From: Siderastrea siderea
Lineage: Eukaryota; Cnidaria; Anthozoa; Scleractinia; Rhizangiidae
Length of the DNA stretch: 64,000 bases
NCBI GenBank assembly: GCA_964030785.1
Contig: OZ034970.1
Span: forward strand, 39,384,377-39,448,376
Reading direction: 5' to 3'
Shown: piece after piece, positions 53,666-63,528 of the stretch
How positions within the stretch are numbered: the first letter of the stretch is position 1
How the letters are laid out: each line of letters begins with the position of its first letter
Position numbers and translations under genes: made by a program
The notes under the pieces: model-generated
Told to the model about the DNA's origin: nothing
The model's input: the letters and a program-made list of their open reading frames with translations, nothing else
Databases searched by the model: none

Positions 53666-53974
53666 CGTGTTCGTCAGTTCTTGCTACAACAAACGAGCAG
53701 TTTACACCGTTGCCGATCCTGGTAAACGCGGCTACAGTTATGTTATAATCTCTGTACTCCTCCAATCCAGTTAATGTCGTTTGAAGTGCTTGAGCATCCC
53801 ATACTGCCTTGCGTTCCCACAATGCTTCACTGTCGTTTACATTCTGATAGAACACTTGATACCCGAGGAGGATGCCAAGCACGTGACGAACGTTCGGGTG
53901 AAAGTCCCATTCTACCAGCAAGCTCCAAGCGCTCGTGTTTCGTGCAGTCAAGTTGAATGGTGATTCAACGGGAA
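53666..53974 (-). CDS. FN3 exon, C type, second cassette
   Basis: 309 bp. Encodes VPVESPFNLTARNTSAWSLLV, EWDFHPNVRHVLG, YQVFYQNVNDSEALWERK and EEYRDYNITVAAFTRIGNG, ending TDEHG. The donor is GTGAGT. The intron that precedes it in transcription carries the 5-kb Penelope-like insertion. Confidence 0.9.
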
Positions 53975-53994
53975 CTGCAAATTAAAAAGTTAGC

Positions 53995-53999
<5 letters not shown>

Positions 54000-54060
<61 letters not shown>
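54000..54060. repeat. (TA)n microsatellite
   Basis: About 30 uninterrupted TA units at the left border of the composite insertion. Confidence 0.95.
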
Positions 54061-54062
<2 letters not shown>

Positions 54063-54871
54063 GACTGGATTTGATAAAACATACCTACAGAAATTCTAGT
54101 TGATCTTGAGTTGTTCATGCTGTCCCTGTTTGTTTTTTTTTTTTTTCGGCAATCGCAAAGCATTTATCGGTAAAAATGAAAAGAACAGAGTGTTAGGCTA
54201 TTCAGGCTTTTTTTTTTCTCCCGAACACACTCTTGAGGTGTCCTCTTGAGAATTTTTCTAACCATCCGGGACTTCAACTAGAATGGCGAGCAGAGAAAGA
54301 GTTTGTGAAGAGATTTGCCTCGAAAAAGCGTGAGTTTGAATAGTTTTTCGTTGTGTTTTCGTTTTTGCCGCTAGAGGGAAGTTATGTCGTGGCCTTGATG
54401 CTTTCAAAGTGTCGATTTGAGTCATTTCCGCTGAAGAGTTGACGTAACATTTACCAGACGTGTGAGTAAATTTTCGCGGGCTGCATTTGTTTGATTATTT
54501 GGAACAGTGAATAATGTAGGAATTCGATCAAGTCCCGATTGAAAACGCTGTTTCACTTTGCTTAAGGCTAGTTGTCCTTAGAAAGATAAATTTTAACTCG
54601 AACGGGTCGGATTTTGAGTGAGATTTGCAATTTGCAGCCCACCTTCTCAAGAGATCAGAGGTCATGATTAATTTCCTAGTCTGTCAAAAATGTATGTCAG
54701 TTTCCGGTTGCATTAAAAATTAAATGTGTTTCTTACCAAACATTTACTCGATTTAGAATTGTCATAATAAGCCCTAATTTAGGGCTGCCTATTGATTAGT
54801 TGCGGCCTTAGATGAACAAAGTTGGAAACTGTCTTGAATTTTGTATAGGTATGTTTTTGTAAAATCAGTCA
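54061..54871. other. unassigned segment of the composite insertion
   Basis: No coding sequence and no match to other parts of the window. It contains T-rich runs at 54,127-54,147 and 54,209-54,220. It may be part of the element's outer repeat or captured flank. Confidence 0.4.
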
Positions 54872-54879
54872 GATATATA

Positions 54880-54972
<93 letters not shown>
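54872..54972. repeat. (AT)n microsatellite
   Basis: About 48 AT units directly at the 3' end of the - strand Penelope-like element. Confidence 0.95.
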
Positions 54973-54975
<3 letters not shown>

Positions 54976-55084
54976 GACAACAAGTCGATAAACTGAAGAC
55001 TTCATCTGCTATGAAAGTGCTCGATGGTAAAACCAGAGCTGTTACAACATAGAATTGTGGAGTCGGACTAATTCAAAACCATTT

Positions 55085-55134
55085 ATTCGCTACTCTGAGT
55101 TTCATGCCTCATGCGAGGCAATCATCAGGCGACT
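55085..55134 (-). ncRNA. hammerhead ribozyme-like motif, - strand copy
   Basis: On the - strand: CTGATGA (55,128-55,122), a 6-bp stem II TGCCTC/GAGGCA with GCAT loop, GAAA, a 3-bp stem III with CAG loop, then GTA as cleavage triplet and GCGA pairing with TCGC to form stem I. The closing position of stem II is a T-T mismatch, so activity is uncertain. Penelope-like elements are known to carry short-stem-III hammerheads. Confidence 0.62.
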
Positions 55135-55236
55135 GCCAGAAAAAACGGTTACATGAAAAGATATACAAATTTGAAAATAGGGAACAATGAGTACTTGCGT
55201 GACATGTCAAGATGTTATTGGACGGAAAAATCTATA

Positions 55237-55860
55237 TTAAGCTAACACGGTATTTAACAAGAATTTCTTGGAGTGTCTACAGATCGAAGTCAGTTCGTTT
55301 CTTTGATTAAGTGTTGACATTTCCGGTTTGCAAATTATAAAATATTTCTCACAAAGACACAGATTACATTTTTTGTTGATGTTAGAATACGATCGTGCTT
55401 GTCTTATTTTCCGCCATCTTATCTCGTAATTGATTTTCCGGTCCTTTAGACCCCATATATGCTTGCTGAGCTCGGTTGCATTCTTGTACCGTTCGTTTCT
55501 GAAGGAGCATGTATGGTTTCGGTAACGTTCTTTGAATGTCGTGTCACAAAGACCGATGTAGGTCTCCTTTGACTGAGGGGTGGTGACCTCTGCTTGATAA
55601 ATAATGTTCCGCTCTTTACAATTTCCTTCAAGTGGACAAGAGTTCTTATTTCGGCAATTGCAGTTGTTGACTTCTTCGGATGGATTGACAGGTTTGCTAA
55701 TTTGAGCTTTGTTGTGGCTGGAGATTATAGATTTAACGTTGCTCATACAGCTATAGCTCAGCTTAAGAGTGTTCCGGTTAAAGATTTTGTGAAGAGGGCT
55801 GGTTTTTGGAAAGTGCTGATCGATGAGTGAAAGAAAGCATTTGCCGACTTTGGTATCCAC
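55237..55860 (-). CDS. Penelope-like GIY-YIG endonuclease part
   Basis: 207 codons follow the reverse transcriptase in the same frame after a single TAG. The region starts with [16 protein letters not shown] and SYSCMSN, the usual linker. It continues with a cysteine cluster ([15 protein letters not shown]), then the endonuclease core [20 protein letters not shown] and [12 protein letters not shown], and a catalytic-type asparagine/glutamate region LSKHIW. There is no ATG at its start, so it is translated only if TAG 55,870-55,872 is read through or was a recent mutation. It differs from the inverted copy by one residue (H for P near the end). Confidence 0.85.
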   Translation of the reverse strand: MDTKVGKCFLSLIDQHFPKTSPLHKIFNRNTLKLSYSCMSNVKSIISSHNKAQISKPVNPSEEVNNCNCRNKNSCPLEGNCKERNIIYQAEVTTPQSKETYIGLCDTTFKERYRNHTCSFRNERYKNATELSKHIWGLKDRKINYEIRWRKIRQARSYSNINKKCNLCLCEKYFIICKPEMSTLNQRNELTSICRHSKKFLLNTVLA

Positions 55861-55869
55861 ATTTTGGCT

Positions 55870-57435
55870 CTATGGTGGGTTGAACCATGTTATGTTCCTT
55901 TGCCGATTTCTTCTCGCTTTTGGTGCATCTGGAGCTGCGTCTTTATAAGAAAGGGTGTATTCATAACCACTTTTGTTAAGCGCGTCTTGGTAAATGCTTT
56001 TGGTCTTGTCAAAACATTCTTTGTCGGATGATATTTGCGAAAGGCGCTTGCTGATCGATTCAGGGATGTTTCTTAGGATAGAGGGTGGGTGGTTAGACTG
56101 CTTGTGTACATACAACGGTACATTTCCTTCTTTTGTGTATGGAAGGTGTTTTCCGGTTTTTAGGTCGAGGGTGACATCTAAGAAATTTACTCTGGTTACG
56201 TTGGCCTCTACTGTAATCTTTAGATCATTGTCACGGAAAATTTTGCACAAGTCTTTCTTAATTCTCTCGATCTCTTGGGGCGTTTTATTGAATGCAGACA
56301 GCCCGTCATCGCGATAAAGGCCAATGTTGCTTCCGTACTTTTGGGTAAGGAGGGATAAGATGTAGCAGCCAACCAGCTCGCATGTTTCAGCGCCATCAAA
56401 CGACCCCATGGTTACATCGAATCGGTCATTGGAAGCTTTCTTTTCCCACGGGATGTTGTCACTGAACAGCAGTGACCTTTTGGCGTGGATAATGATGTCA
56501 CGCTCATGTGCGCTGATGGGTCGGTAGCTATTAGCAAAATCGAGCGCTTTGCAGAGAAGCTTCTCGGTTATTGACGGGTAAAAATCGCACACATCAAAAC
56601 ATATGAAAGAGAGTGTTTCTTTGTGCTGTAAGCAGTTGAACCATTTTAGTACGCTCGACGTATTTTTCCACTGGTTGATTTGCGTTTTATTGATGATGGC
56701 GGTGTTGATGTCATCAAGGGTTTGTTTGCTTATCACGCCGATTTCAGATTTAGATGGATTGATTAGGCGGCAGGTCGGGTGGTCGTTGAATGTAGGCTTG
56801 TGATCTTTTAAAGTGATAAATGCCTCCTTCTCGGCTAGCTTTTCAATACGGTCGTCAAGGTTGAGATGTACGGCTATTCTTGCAAACTGTGCATTTAATT
56901 TCTCTGCAACCTTGGAATCTGATTTTTTGTAGGTTTTGGTTACATTTTCTTTGATCAGTTTGTTGTAAGCGGTTGTATTCATTGCGTAGTAATTCGTAGT
57001 TTTGTCAGCAGGGATCAGCAGGCTATCTGGCTTTTTGATTTTGTTCTTGATGTCGGCATCTAATTTACGTTGGAAGCAAGATTTGGCGGTGTTTTTAAAT
57101 TTAATGTTCCGGATGAGGTCTAACATGCCTTCTTCAAAGGGGATCAGCTCATTAATTTTAGGCGGGGAGTTCTTCGATTTGAATCCGTATGTTTCCTTGG
57201 TTGTTGATTCTTGTTGGTTGAGGAAATAATAGGCTTTCCATCGCATTCGCCGTAAAAAATGTTCAGTCTTTTCAATAAACCTTTCCATGTAATCGCTCCC
57301 TGATGGCAGCGGAATGTTCTTGGTCGAGTAGTCTAAGTTGATCTTCTCCATGGCAATAGATGATGAGTCGAACAGAGTGCTCAACAGATAGGAGCTTAAT
57401 ATGTAGACAACAAGTCGATAAACTGAAGACTTCAT
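55870..57435 (-). CDS. Penelope-like reverse transcriptase
   Basis: A 521-codon open frame with the Penelope-type reverse transcriptase fold. Motifs include [20 protein letters not shown] (about 210-230), [11 protein letters not shown] (about 280-290, first catalytic aspartate), [14 protein letters not shown] (343-356), YRDDG (374-378, catalytic aspartates) and [10 protein letters not shown]. It ends NITWFNPP then TAG. In related elements this position normally continues into the endonuclease, so the TAG is an in-frame nonsense codon. The first residues ([13 protein letters not shown]) fall in the repeated 75-bp segment. Confidence 0.9.
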   Translation of the reverse strand: MKSSVYRLVVYILSSYLLSTLFDSSSIAMEKINLDYSTKNIPLPSGSDYMERFIEKTEHFLRRMRWKAYYFLNQQESTTKETYGFKSKNSPPKINELIPFEEGMLDLIRNIKFKNTAKSCFQRKLDADIKNKIKKPDSLLIPADKTTNYYAMNTTAYNKLIKENVTKTYKKSDSKVAEKLNAQFARIAVHLNLDDRIEKLAEKEAFITLKDHKPTFNDHPTCRLINPSKSEIGVISKQTLDDINTAIINKTQINQWKNTSSVLKWFNCLQHKETLSFICFDVCDFYPSITEKLLCKALDFANSYRPISAHERDIIIHAKRSLLFSDNIPWEKKASNDRFDVTMGSFDGAETCELVGCYILSLLTQKYGSNIGLYRDDGLSAFNKTPQEIERIKKDLCKIFRDNDLKITVEANVTRVNFLDVTLDLKTGKHLPYTKEGNVPLYVHKQSNHPPSILRNIPESISKRLSQISSDKECFDKTKSIYQDALNKSGYEYTLSYKDAAPDAPKARRNRQRNITWFNPP

Positions 57436-57475
57436 CTGCTATGAAAGTGCTCGATGGTAAAACCAGAGCTGTTAC

Positions 57476-58192
57476 GATTTTTACCCGTCAATAACCGAGA
57501 AGCTTCTCTGCAAAGCGCTCGATTTTGCTAATAGCTACCGACCCATCAGCGCACATGAGCGTGACATCATCATCCACGCCAAAAGGTCACTGCTGTTCAG
57601 TGACAACATCCCGTGGGAAAAGAAAGCTTCCAATGACCGATTCGATGTAACCATGGGGTCGTTTGATGGCGCTGAAACATGCGAGCTGGTTGGCTGCTAC
57701 ATCTTATCCCTCCTTACCCAAAAGTACGGAAGCAACATTGGCCTTTATCGCGATGACGGGCTGTCTGCATTCAATAAAACGCCCCAAGAGATCGAGAGAA
57801 TTAAGAAAGACTTGTGCAAAATTTTCCGTGACAATGATCTAAAGATTACAGTAGAGGCCAACGTAACCAGAGTAAATTTCTTAGATGTCACCCTCGACCT
57901 AAAAACCGGAAAACACCTTCCATACACAAAAGAAGGAAATGTACCGTTGTATGTACACAAGCAGTCTAACCACCCACCCTCTATCCTAAGAAACATCCCT
58001 GAATCGATCAGCAAGCGCCTTTCGCAAATATCATCCGACAAAGAATGTTTTGACAAGACCAAAAGCATTTACCAAGACGCGCTTAACAAAAGTGGTTATG
58101 AATACACCCTTTCTTATAAAGACGCAGCTCCAGATGCACCAAAAGCGAGAAGAAATCGGCAAAGGAACATAACATGGTTCAACCCACCATAG
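57476..58192 (+). pseudogene. Penelope-like reverse transcriptase fragment
   Basis: Open from DFYPSIT through YRDDG to NITWFNPP and the same TAG (58,190-58,192). It lacks the N-terminal 283 residues and a start codon. Translation from MGSFDG (57,653) would omit the first catalytic aspartate. Confidence 0.87.
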
Positions 58193-58201
58193 AGCCAAAA
58201 T

Positions 58202-58825
58202 GTGGATACCAAAGTCGGCAAATGCTTTCTTTCACTCATCGATCAGCACTTTCCAAAAACCAGCCCTCTTCACAAAATCTTTAACCGGAACACTCTTAAG
58301 CTGAGCTATAGCTGTATGAGCAACGTTAAATCTATAATCTCCAGCCACAACAAAGCTCAAATTAGCAAACCTGTCAATCCATCCGAAGAAGTCAACAACT
58401 GCAATTGCCGAAATAAGAACTCTTGTCCACTTGAAGGAAATTGTAAAGAGCGGAACATTATTTATCAAGCAGAGGTCACCACCCCTCAGTCAAAGGAGAC
58501 CTACATCGGTCTTTGTGACACGACATTCAAAGAACGTTACCGAAACCATACATGCTCCTTCAGAAACGAACGGTACAAGAATGCAACCGAGCTCAGCAAG
58601 CATATATGGGGTCTAAAGGACCGGAAAATCAATTACGAGATAAGATGGCGGAAAATAAGACAAGCACGATCGTATTCTAACATCAACAAAAAATGTAATC
58701 TGTGTCTTTGTGAGAAATATTTTATAATTTGCAAACCGGAAATGTCAACACTTAATCAAAGAAACGAACTGACTTCGATCTGTAGACCCTCCAAGAAATT
58801 CTTGTTAAATACCGTGTTAGCTTAA
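58202..58825 (+). pseudogene. Penelope-like GIY-YIG part, inverted copy
   Basis: 207 codons, identical to 55,237-55,860 except for one residue (P for H near the C-terminus). It is in frame with the preceding segment after the shared TAG. Confidence 0.85.
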
Positions 58826-58927
58826 TATAGATTTTTCCGTCCAATAACATCTTGACATGTCACGCAAGTACTCATTGTTCCCTATTTCCAAATTTGTATA
58901 TCTTTTCATGTAACCGTTTTTTCTGGC

Positions 58928-58977
58928 AGTCGCCTGATGATTGCCTCGCATGAGGCATGAAACTCAGAGTAGCGAAT
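58928..58977 (+). ncRNA. hammerhead ribozyme-like motif, + strand copy
   Basis: Same motif as 55,085-55,134: CTGATGA at 58,934-58,940, stem II 58,942-58,957, GAAA 58,959-58,962, stem III 58,962-58,970, predicted cut after A 58,971 and stem I formed by TCGC (58,930-58,933) with GCGA (58,972-58,975). Confidence 0.62.
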
Positions 58978-59014
58978 AAATGGTTTTGAATTAGTCCGAC
59001 TCCACAATTCTATG

Positions 59015-59015
<1 letters not shown>

Positions 59016-59057
<42 letters not shown>
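59016..59057. repeat. (TA)n microsatellite
   Basis: About 20 TA units followed by TTTA repeats and a T-run, at the right border of the composite insertion. Confidence 0.92.
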
Positions 59058-59060
<3 letters not shown>

Positions 59061-59080
59061 TTATTTATTTATTTTTATTT

Positions 59081-59439
59081 TTTTTTGTTTTTGGCTGTAG
59101 CGGCCACCACCTTTCGTCGATTACGATTATCTAGCATAAAACAGCGGCAGATAAATTCAACACATAATGTTAATAAAAATGAATAAAATTTAGGGTAACT
59201 CAAAACTGATGAAAAAAAATTGGGGTACATGTAGCCTAAGGTACAGAAACAAATCATTCTGCAACTGTTTCGGGGTAGCCAATCAGATTGGGAGTTTGCG
59301 TCACATATAGTCGGTCACTATGCGTTCCCAGTAATATTTGCTAATATTTCATGTTAATTAGCATGAACAAGTTCTTTTTCTCCTGAATGGCTCCTGTTCT
59401 GTCCTACGCAATCATGCATTCCTTTCAAAAAGGTCTTAC
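59081..59439. other. FN3 gene intron (C2-B2), right remainder
   Basis: Aligns with 47,080-47,437 with small indels. No gene. Confidence 0.7.
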
Positions 59440-59739
59440 CATCCTCATCTGTCATGGCGGATATGTCTTCGCTCAAAGCCCCGTCGCCCTTGATGGTGTA
59501 AGCCAGAATGGAAAAGCTGTAGCTGTAGAATTTGAGAAGAGAGGAAAATTCAAACTCAAATTCACCAACCGCAGCAGTTTCATTCGTCGTGAATTCTCCT
59601 GAGTTGTTGTCTCTCAAGAACAGGCGATACCCACGAATGATGCCGTGACGACAACAGTCGGGGACTGTGCCCCAAACAGCTTTCAAAGCGGTGGAACTTG
59701 TGTTGAACAGCCGTAGAACAACTGGACCCTGGGAAGGAA
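59440..59739 (-). CDS. FN3 exon, B type, second cassette
   Basis: 300 bp. Encodes VPSQGPVVLRLFNTSSTALK, AVWGTVPDCCRHGIIRGYRL and SYSFSILAYTIKGDG, ending TDEDG. The donor is GTAAGA. The conserved CC pair is present. Confidence 0.9.
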
Positions 59740-60399
59740 CTAAAAGGAAGGTAGAAACGGTCATTACTAATCTTTAATTCAGGGAATCCTGGCAGAAAAG
59801 CTGAGATGGACTAGCTTTCTTTCCGGGGGGGGGAGTTGTGATGCTCTTAGTCGTTTCATCTTACAGAAACCGGAGTTACGTGCCAGCTTTGACGCCCCTC
59901 ATGGCTCATTCAATTTAGTGGACTGGAAACAACTTTTCCTGCTAACACTCAGGCTCACTATTTCTTTTGGTAGTTCAGGTGTAATGCCCGATACCAACGT
60001 GGCCAAAGTGCCCATTTGCAGCTATAAGCTACCAAGAGCACGACAAATGTATGAATTTTTTTTCTCAAGGCCCAAAAGAGTCACTGACGATAATACTGTT
60101 GCCTTAAACATAACCTTTTAAAGTTGAGTTTACTGCAGTTACCAGCGGTTTTGATGCCTTCGATTTCGCCTTATCGATGCATTTCTTGCAAAGCATGCCC
60201 TTTTACTTCTATAAACTTCAAAACTAAGAAAGTGGCGTGGCGTTACTACCGTGACGACAGTGTTTGACCCAAACGAAGTTGTCCCTAGGTTTTGTCACGT
60301 CACGCAATCCATTCCTGCGTCCATTGGGGAGAAGCCCATGACACTCACAAGGAATGTCTGTGTTGGAGGCTGCACAAATATATGTAATTTGGTACTTAC
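59740..60399. other. FN3 gene intron (B2-D1)
   Basis: Gives the LINE-free version of the intron at 47,738-52,185. Contains a G-run (59,826-59,834). No gene. Confidence 0.7.
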
Positions 60400-60702
60400 C
60401 ATCCTCGTCAGTAATAACCACAATTGGCTCACTTATTTTCCCATCTCCTTTTGCAGTAAACGCCAAAACTTGAATAGTGTAATTTGTATACTTTTCCAAT
60501 CTTGAGAAGCTGATGTTGCGTGACGGAGCGGGCACCGTCACGTTCTTCAAGACATCGGCACTCTGATTTGTTCTCCGCAGTAACACTCTGTAACCCTGGA
60601 TGATACCCAGTCGATCAGGGAAAGGAACCTCGCCCCAGTTCACGCGCAGGCTTGTTGAGCTGGAATTTGTACCAGTGACGTCAGTTGGAGGTGACCTGGG
60701 AA
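60400..60702 (-). CDS. FN3 exon, D type, first cassette
   Basis: 303 bp. Encodes VPRSPPTDVTG, NSSSTSLRVNWGEVPFP, GYRVLLRRTNQSADVLK and NYTIQVLAFTAKGDG, ending TDEDG. Acceptor ATAG instead of the GTTCCCAG/CACAG forms of the sisters; donor GTAAGT. Confidence 0.9.
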
Positions 60703-61881
60703 CTATGAAATTGTACAATTAGAGAAAGGGATGCAAAATTGCTCCCTTTTTCTCCTCCCCTTTTCCAAACGCATCGACTGAAAGCTCCCCTTACTGGCTA
60801 GAATACATTTTGGTCAATGGCATAATCGATTAGTGATTAGTTCTGACTAATACAATATTTTTCGCTATCGATTACCGTTGCACGACTGATAACAAGTCAG
60901 TTCATCTGATTCTACTTACTGTAAAGACGTCGTTAATAACAAATAACAATCCTTGCAGGGTCTGTTAATCTTGAAACTTTCTCAAGCGTGTTCTATGCTT
61001 GACTATTCCTTACATCATCAGGAGAAAATTGGGCTTCGTCGAAGCTTTAATTATTGAATTGTAGAACATGTATTGCTGTAAGCTAGGAAAGTGTAGTTAT
61101 AGAATTCAGAAAGATCTTCTCACACAGCAAAAATAGAAAAAAAAGATCAAAATCCCGGGTGACAAAATAACTAATTGATGGCTGCAAAGATCAACAGTAT
61201 CAACCAGTAACCGACATCGATAACTGACATCGATAACTGCATCAATGAGTCATCGTTACGTTGGAGTATACTCTTCCATAATCGATCAGCCATCGGTTTT
61301 TTGATAATCGATAGCCACTAAATGATTGTCAGTGGACTATCCATAGATCATCATCGACTTATCATTGATAAAGTCACTGGTAATAATTTATTTATGACTG
61401 AAATCATTTTCTCGAGGAATCACGTATTTTGCTCAAACCACCTACTACTCTGGAACATAGTGGATGACCGTGAGAGACAATGTGCTTTCTGAAGACAAAA
61501 TGCGTCAAAGCTAAAACCAACAAAAATTCCTAGTCCTACACAAAGCCCAAATTTCATAAGATGCAGCTAATGCTTGAGACACGCATAGTACAAAACAATT
61601 GCCGTTTACGCAAGCAGTTCATAGCTTATGTGACAAAGCCGGAGCTAGCGTAAATCGCAGCCTATTTTTTTTACGAAAAAGGCAGGCCCTAACGCCCATT
61701 ACCTACCACACTCAAACTTAAAACTCAATACTGCAACTAGACATTACCACACTCACTTATTCAACGCAACACTTATCCTTTAATATAAGTTGCATACTAA
61801 GCGTTAAACACTTAACAAATTAAACCTAACCTTTATTCAAAGTCATCTACATGTATTGTACAACATTTCTTCTTGACTCAC
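60703..61881. other. FN3 gene intron (D1-C1)
   Basis: Nearly identical to 52,489-53,665, with scattered small indels such as an extra ATCGATAACTGAC near 61,210. No gene. Confidence 0.75.
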
Positions 61882-62190
61882 CGTGTTCGTCAGTTCTTGC
61901 TACAACAAACGAACAGTTTACACCGTTGCCGATCCTGGTAAACGCAGCTACAGTTATGTTATAATCTCTGTACTCCTCCAACGCAGTTAATGTCGTTTGA
62001 CGGGCCAGGGAATCCCTAACTGCCTTGCTTTCCCAAAATGCACCACTGTCATTTAAATTGCGATAAAAGACTTGATACCCTAGGAGGATGCCAAGTACAT
62101 GACGAACGTTCGGGTGAAAGTCCCATTCTACCAGCAAGCTCCAAGCGCTCGTGTTTCGTGCTGTAACATTAAATGGTGATTCAATGGGAA
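61882..62190 (-). CDS. FN3 exon, C type, first cassette
   Basis: 309 bp. Encodes VPIESPFNVTARNTSAWSLLV, EWDFHPNVRHVLG, YQVFYRNLNDSGAFWESK and EEYRDYNITVAAFTRIGNG, ending TDEHG. The middle part (strands C' to E) differs from the other C exons at about ten residues while both ends are identical, which suggests partial gene conversion. Confidence 0.88.
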
Positions 62191-62667
62191 CTGCAAATTA
62201 GAAAGTTTGGCCATCAGCTTTCGTCGTTTATCAGATACAATTTTTGCAAATCAAACGTTTTTGCAATTCTACATTGAATTATCACGTGCTTTCTATTGAT
62301 GATATGGCTGAACTGGTCCGCACTGAAAAGGAGCTTTCTGATTGGTTCCCTGGGCGGTCCGAATTTTCCTATACGGACCGCTAAGATGGACCGCTCACGA
62401 AAAGATCTCACGAAATCGTGTAAAAAAAATCGTTTGTTCCCTTCTTTCGTCTTTTTTGCGGCTTTTTTGGTAGCAAGCAAAAAAACAGGCGATTGAAATC
62501 ACAGCGTCTAATTTTGGGTTTAATAGGTTGCAAGATCTCGACTAATTTTTTTCCTCCTGGATGACAGCTGGTGAGCTTTGATTATTCTTGTTAATTCGGG
62601 CGCGGCGCAACTGCGTTGTGTTCTTAGCAATATGGCGGGCTACTATATGCGCTATTTGAAGCCTTAC
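62191..62667. other. FN3 gene intron (C1-B1)
   Basis: 477-bp intron whose middle (62,240-62,600) does not match the sister introns. It includes CGGTCCGAATTTTCCTATACGG, partly repeated as CGGACCGC, and GGTAGCAAGCAAAAAAAC. It may hold a small insertion. Confidence 0.55.
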
Positions 62668-62967
62668 CATCCTCATCTGTCATGGCGGATAAGTCGTCGC
62701 TCAAAGGCCCGTCGCCCTTGATGGTGTAAGCGAGAATGGAAAAGCCGTAGCTGTAAAATTTCAGCAGAGCCGTAAATTCAAACTCAAATACACCAAATCC
62801 AGCAGTTTCGTTCTTAACAAATTCTCCAGAGGTGTTGTCTCTTAAAAACAGGCGATACCCGCGAATGATGCCGTGACGACAACAGTTTGGGACCGGGCCC
62901 CAAACAGCTTTCAAAGAGGTGGAGCTTGTGTTGAACAGCCACAGAACTACTGGACCCTGGGAAGGAA
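62668..62967 (-). CDS. FN3 exon, B type, first cassette
   Basis: 300 bp. Encodes VPSQGPVVLWLFNTSSTSLK, AVWGPVPNCCRHGIIRGYRL and SYGFSILAYTIKGDG, ending TDEDG. It is the most diverged B exon (W for R, N for D, altered NETAGFG). Donor GTAAGG. Confidence 0.9.
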
Positions 62968-63228
62968 CTAAAAGGAAAGTAGAAGGAGTCATTACTATTG
63001 GTAAATGGAGGGAATTCTAGTAGAAAAGCTGGGATGCACTTATCTAGCTTTCCATCCCGGGAGGAGGGGGGGGGGGGAGTTGTGACGCTCTTAGTCGTTT
63101 CACACTACTGAAACAGGAGTTAATAACTGGCCTTGATGACCCTTATGGCTCATTCAATCCAGTGGACTGGACACGACTTTTCCTACAAACATTCATTTAC
63201 TTTTTAACAAGACAGATTTTCAACTCAC

Positions 63229-63528
63229 TGTCTTCATCGGTTAGTGTCGTGACAGTACCCTCAGGTCCTTCACCAAAGTAAGAATATGCGCGTACTCGGC
63301 CCGTGTAGCTGGTAAACTTCTTCAGCCCTGTAAAATCAGTGCTGTTCAAATCCAGTGAAAATGTCTTGTTACCAACGACTACCCCAGGCATACCAGTCTC
63401 CTCCAAAAATACGCGGTATCCTGTGACTTCGCCATGATGATATGCTGGTGGAACTTCGCCCCAGGCCACGTGGAGGCTTGTGGAACTCGTGTTTGCCATC
63501 TCAATAGGTACAGGTGGGTGAAGGGGTG
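63229..63528 (-). CDS. FN3 exon, A type, unique
   Basis: 300 bp. Encodes PLHPPVPIEMANTSSTSLHV, WGEVPPAYHHGEVTGYRVFL and FTSYTGRVRAYSYFGEGPEG, ending TDEDS. It is a fourth FN3 type present once in the window and upstream of the repeated cassettes. The acceptor follows a strong T-run (TTTTTTTCATCATTAG); donor GTGAGT. Confidence 0.88.

Larger units (their letters stand above)
54973..57474 (-). mobile_element. Penelope-like element, - strand copy
   Basis: 2.5-kb retroelement read right to left. It starts at the junction with the inverted copy, encodes a reverse transcriptase and a GIY-YIG endonuclease, then has a 3' region with a hammerhead-like motif. A 75-bp direct repeat (57,401-57,475 and 54,971-55,045) lies at its two ends and is probably part of the pseudo-LTR. 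It abuts an AT microsatellite, as is usual for this group. Confidence 0.88.
57475..59015 (+). mobile_element. Penelope-like element, inverted 5'-truncated copy
   Basis: This copy is the reverse complement of about 56,587-55,047, starting inside the reverse transcriptase at DFYPSIT and running to the same 3' region. Only a few differences are visible over 1.5 kb. It joins the - strand copy head to head with 1 bp of shared sequence at the junction and ends in a TA microsatellite. Confidence 0.9.
53998..59080. mobile_element. 5.1-kb composite insertion in FN3 intron
   Basis: Compared with the sister intron at 47,054-47,110 (AAAAAGTTAGCGTAATTGTTTTTGCTGTAGAGG), the intron is opened after GTTAGCGT and resumes at about 59,081 (TTTTTGGCTGTAGCGG). 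The insert consists of a TA repeat, about 810 bp of unknown sequence (54,061-54,871), a second TA repeat, two head-to-head Penelope-like elements and a third TA repeat. Confidence 0.82.
45155..63528 (-). other. fibronectin III repeat gene, partial, ten exons
   Basis: Ten exons on the - strand each encode exactly one fibronectin type III domain of about 100 residues. All are bounded by consensus AG and GT and all are phase 1 at both ends, so any exon can be skipped or duplicated without shifting the frame. In transcription order they are A (63,229-63,528), then three rounds of B-C-D. B exons are 300 bp, C exons 309 bp and D exons 303 bp. The domains have the FN3 core (W in strand B, YRV/YQV in strand C, Y..Y.I/V.A.T..G.G at the end) and many N-glycosylation sequons, so they are extracellular. 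The signal peptide, membrane segment and any catalytic domain are not visible. It could be a cell-adhesion protein, a receptor phosphatase or another FN3 receptor; I cannot choose. Confidence 0.88.

Noticed and set aside
54789..54983. 64-codon frame of alternating Tyr-Ile
   Set aside because: Translation of the AT microsatellite only.
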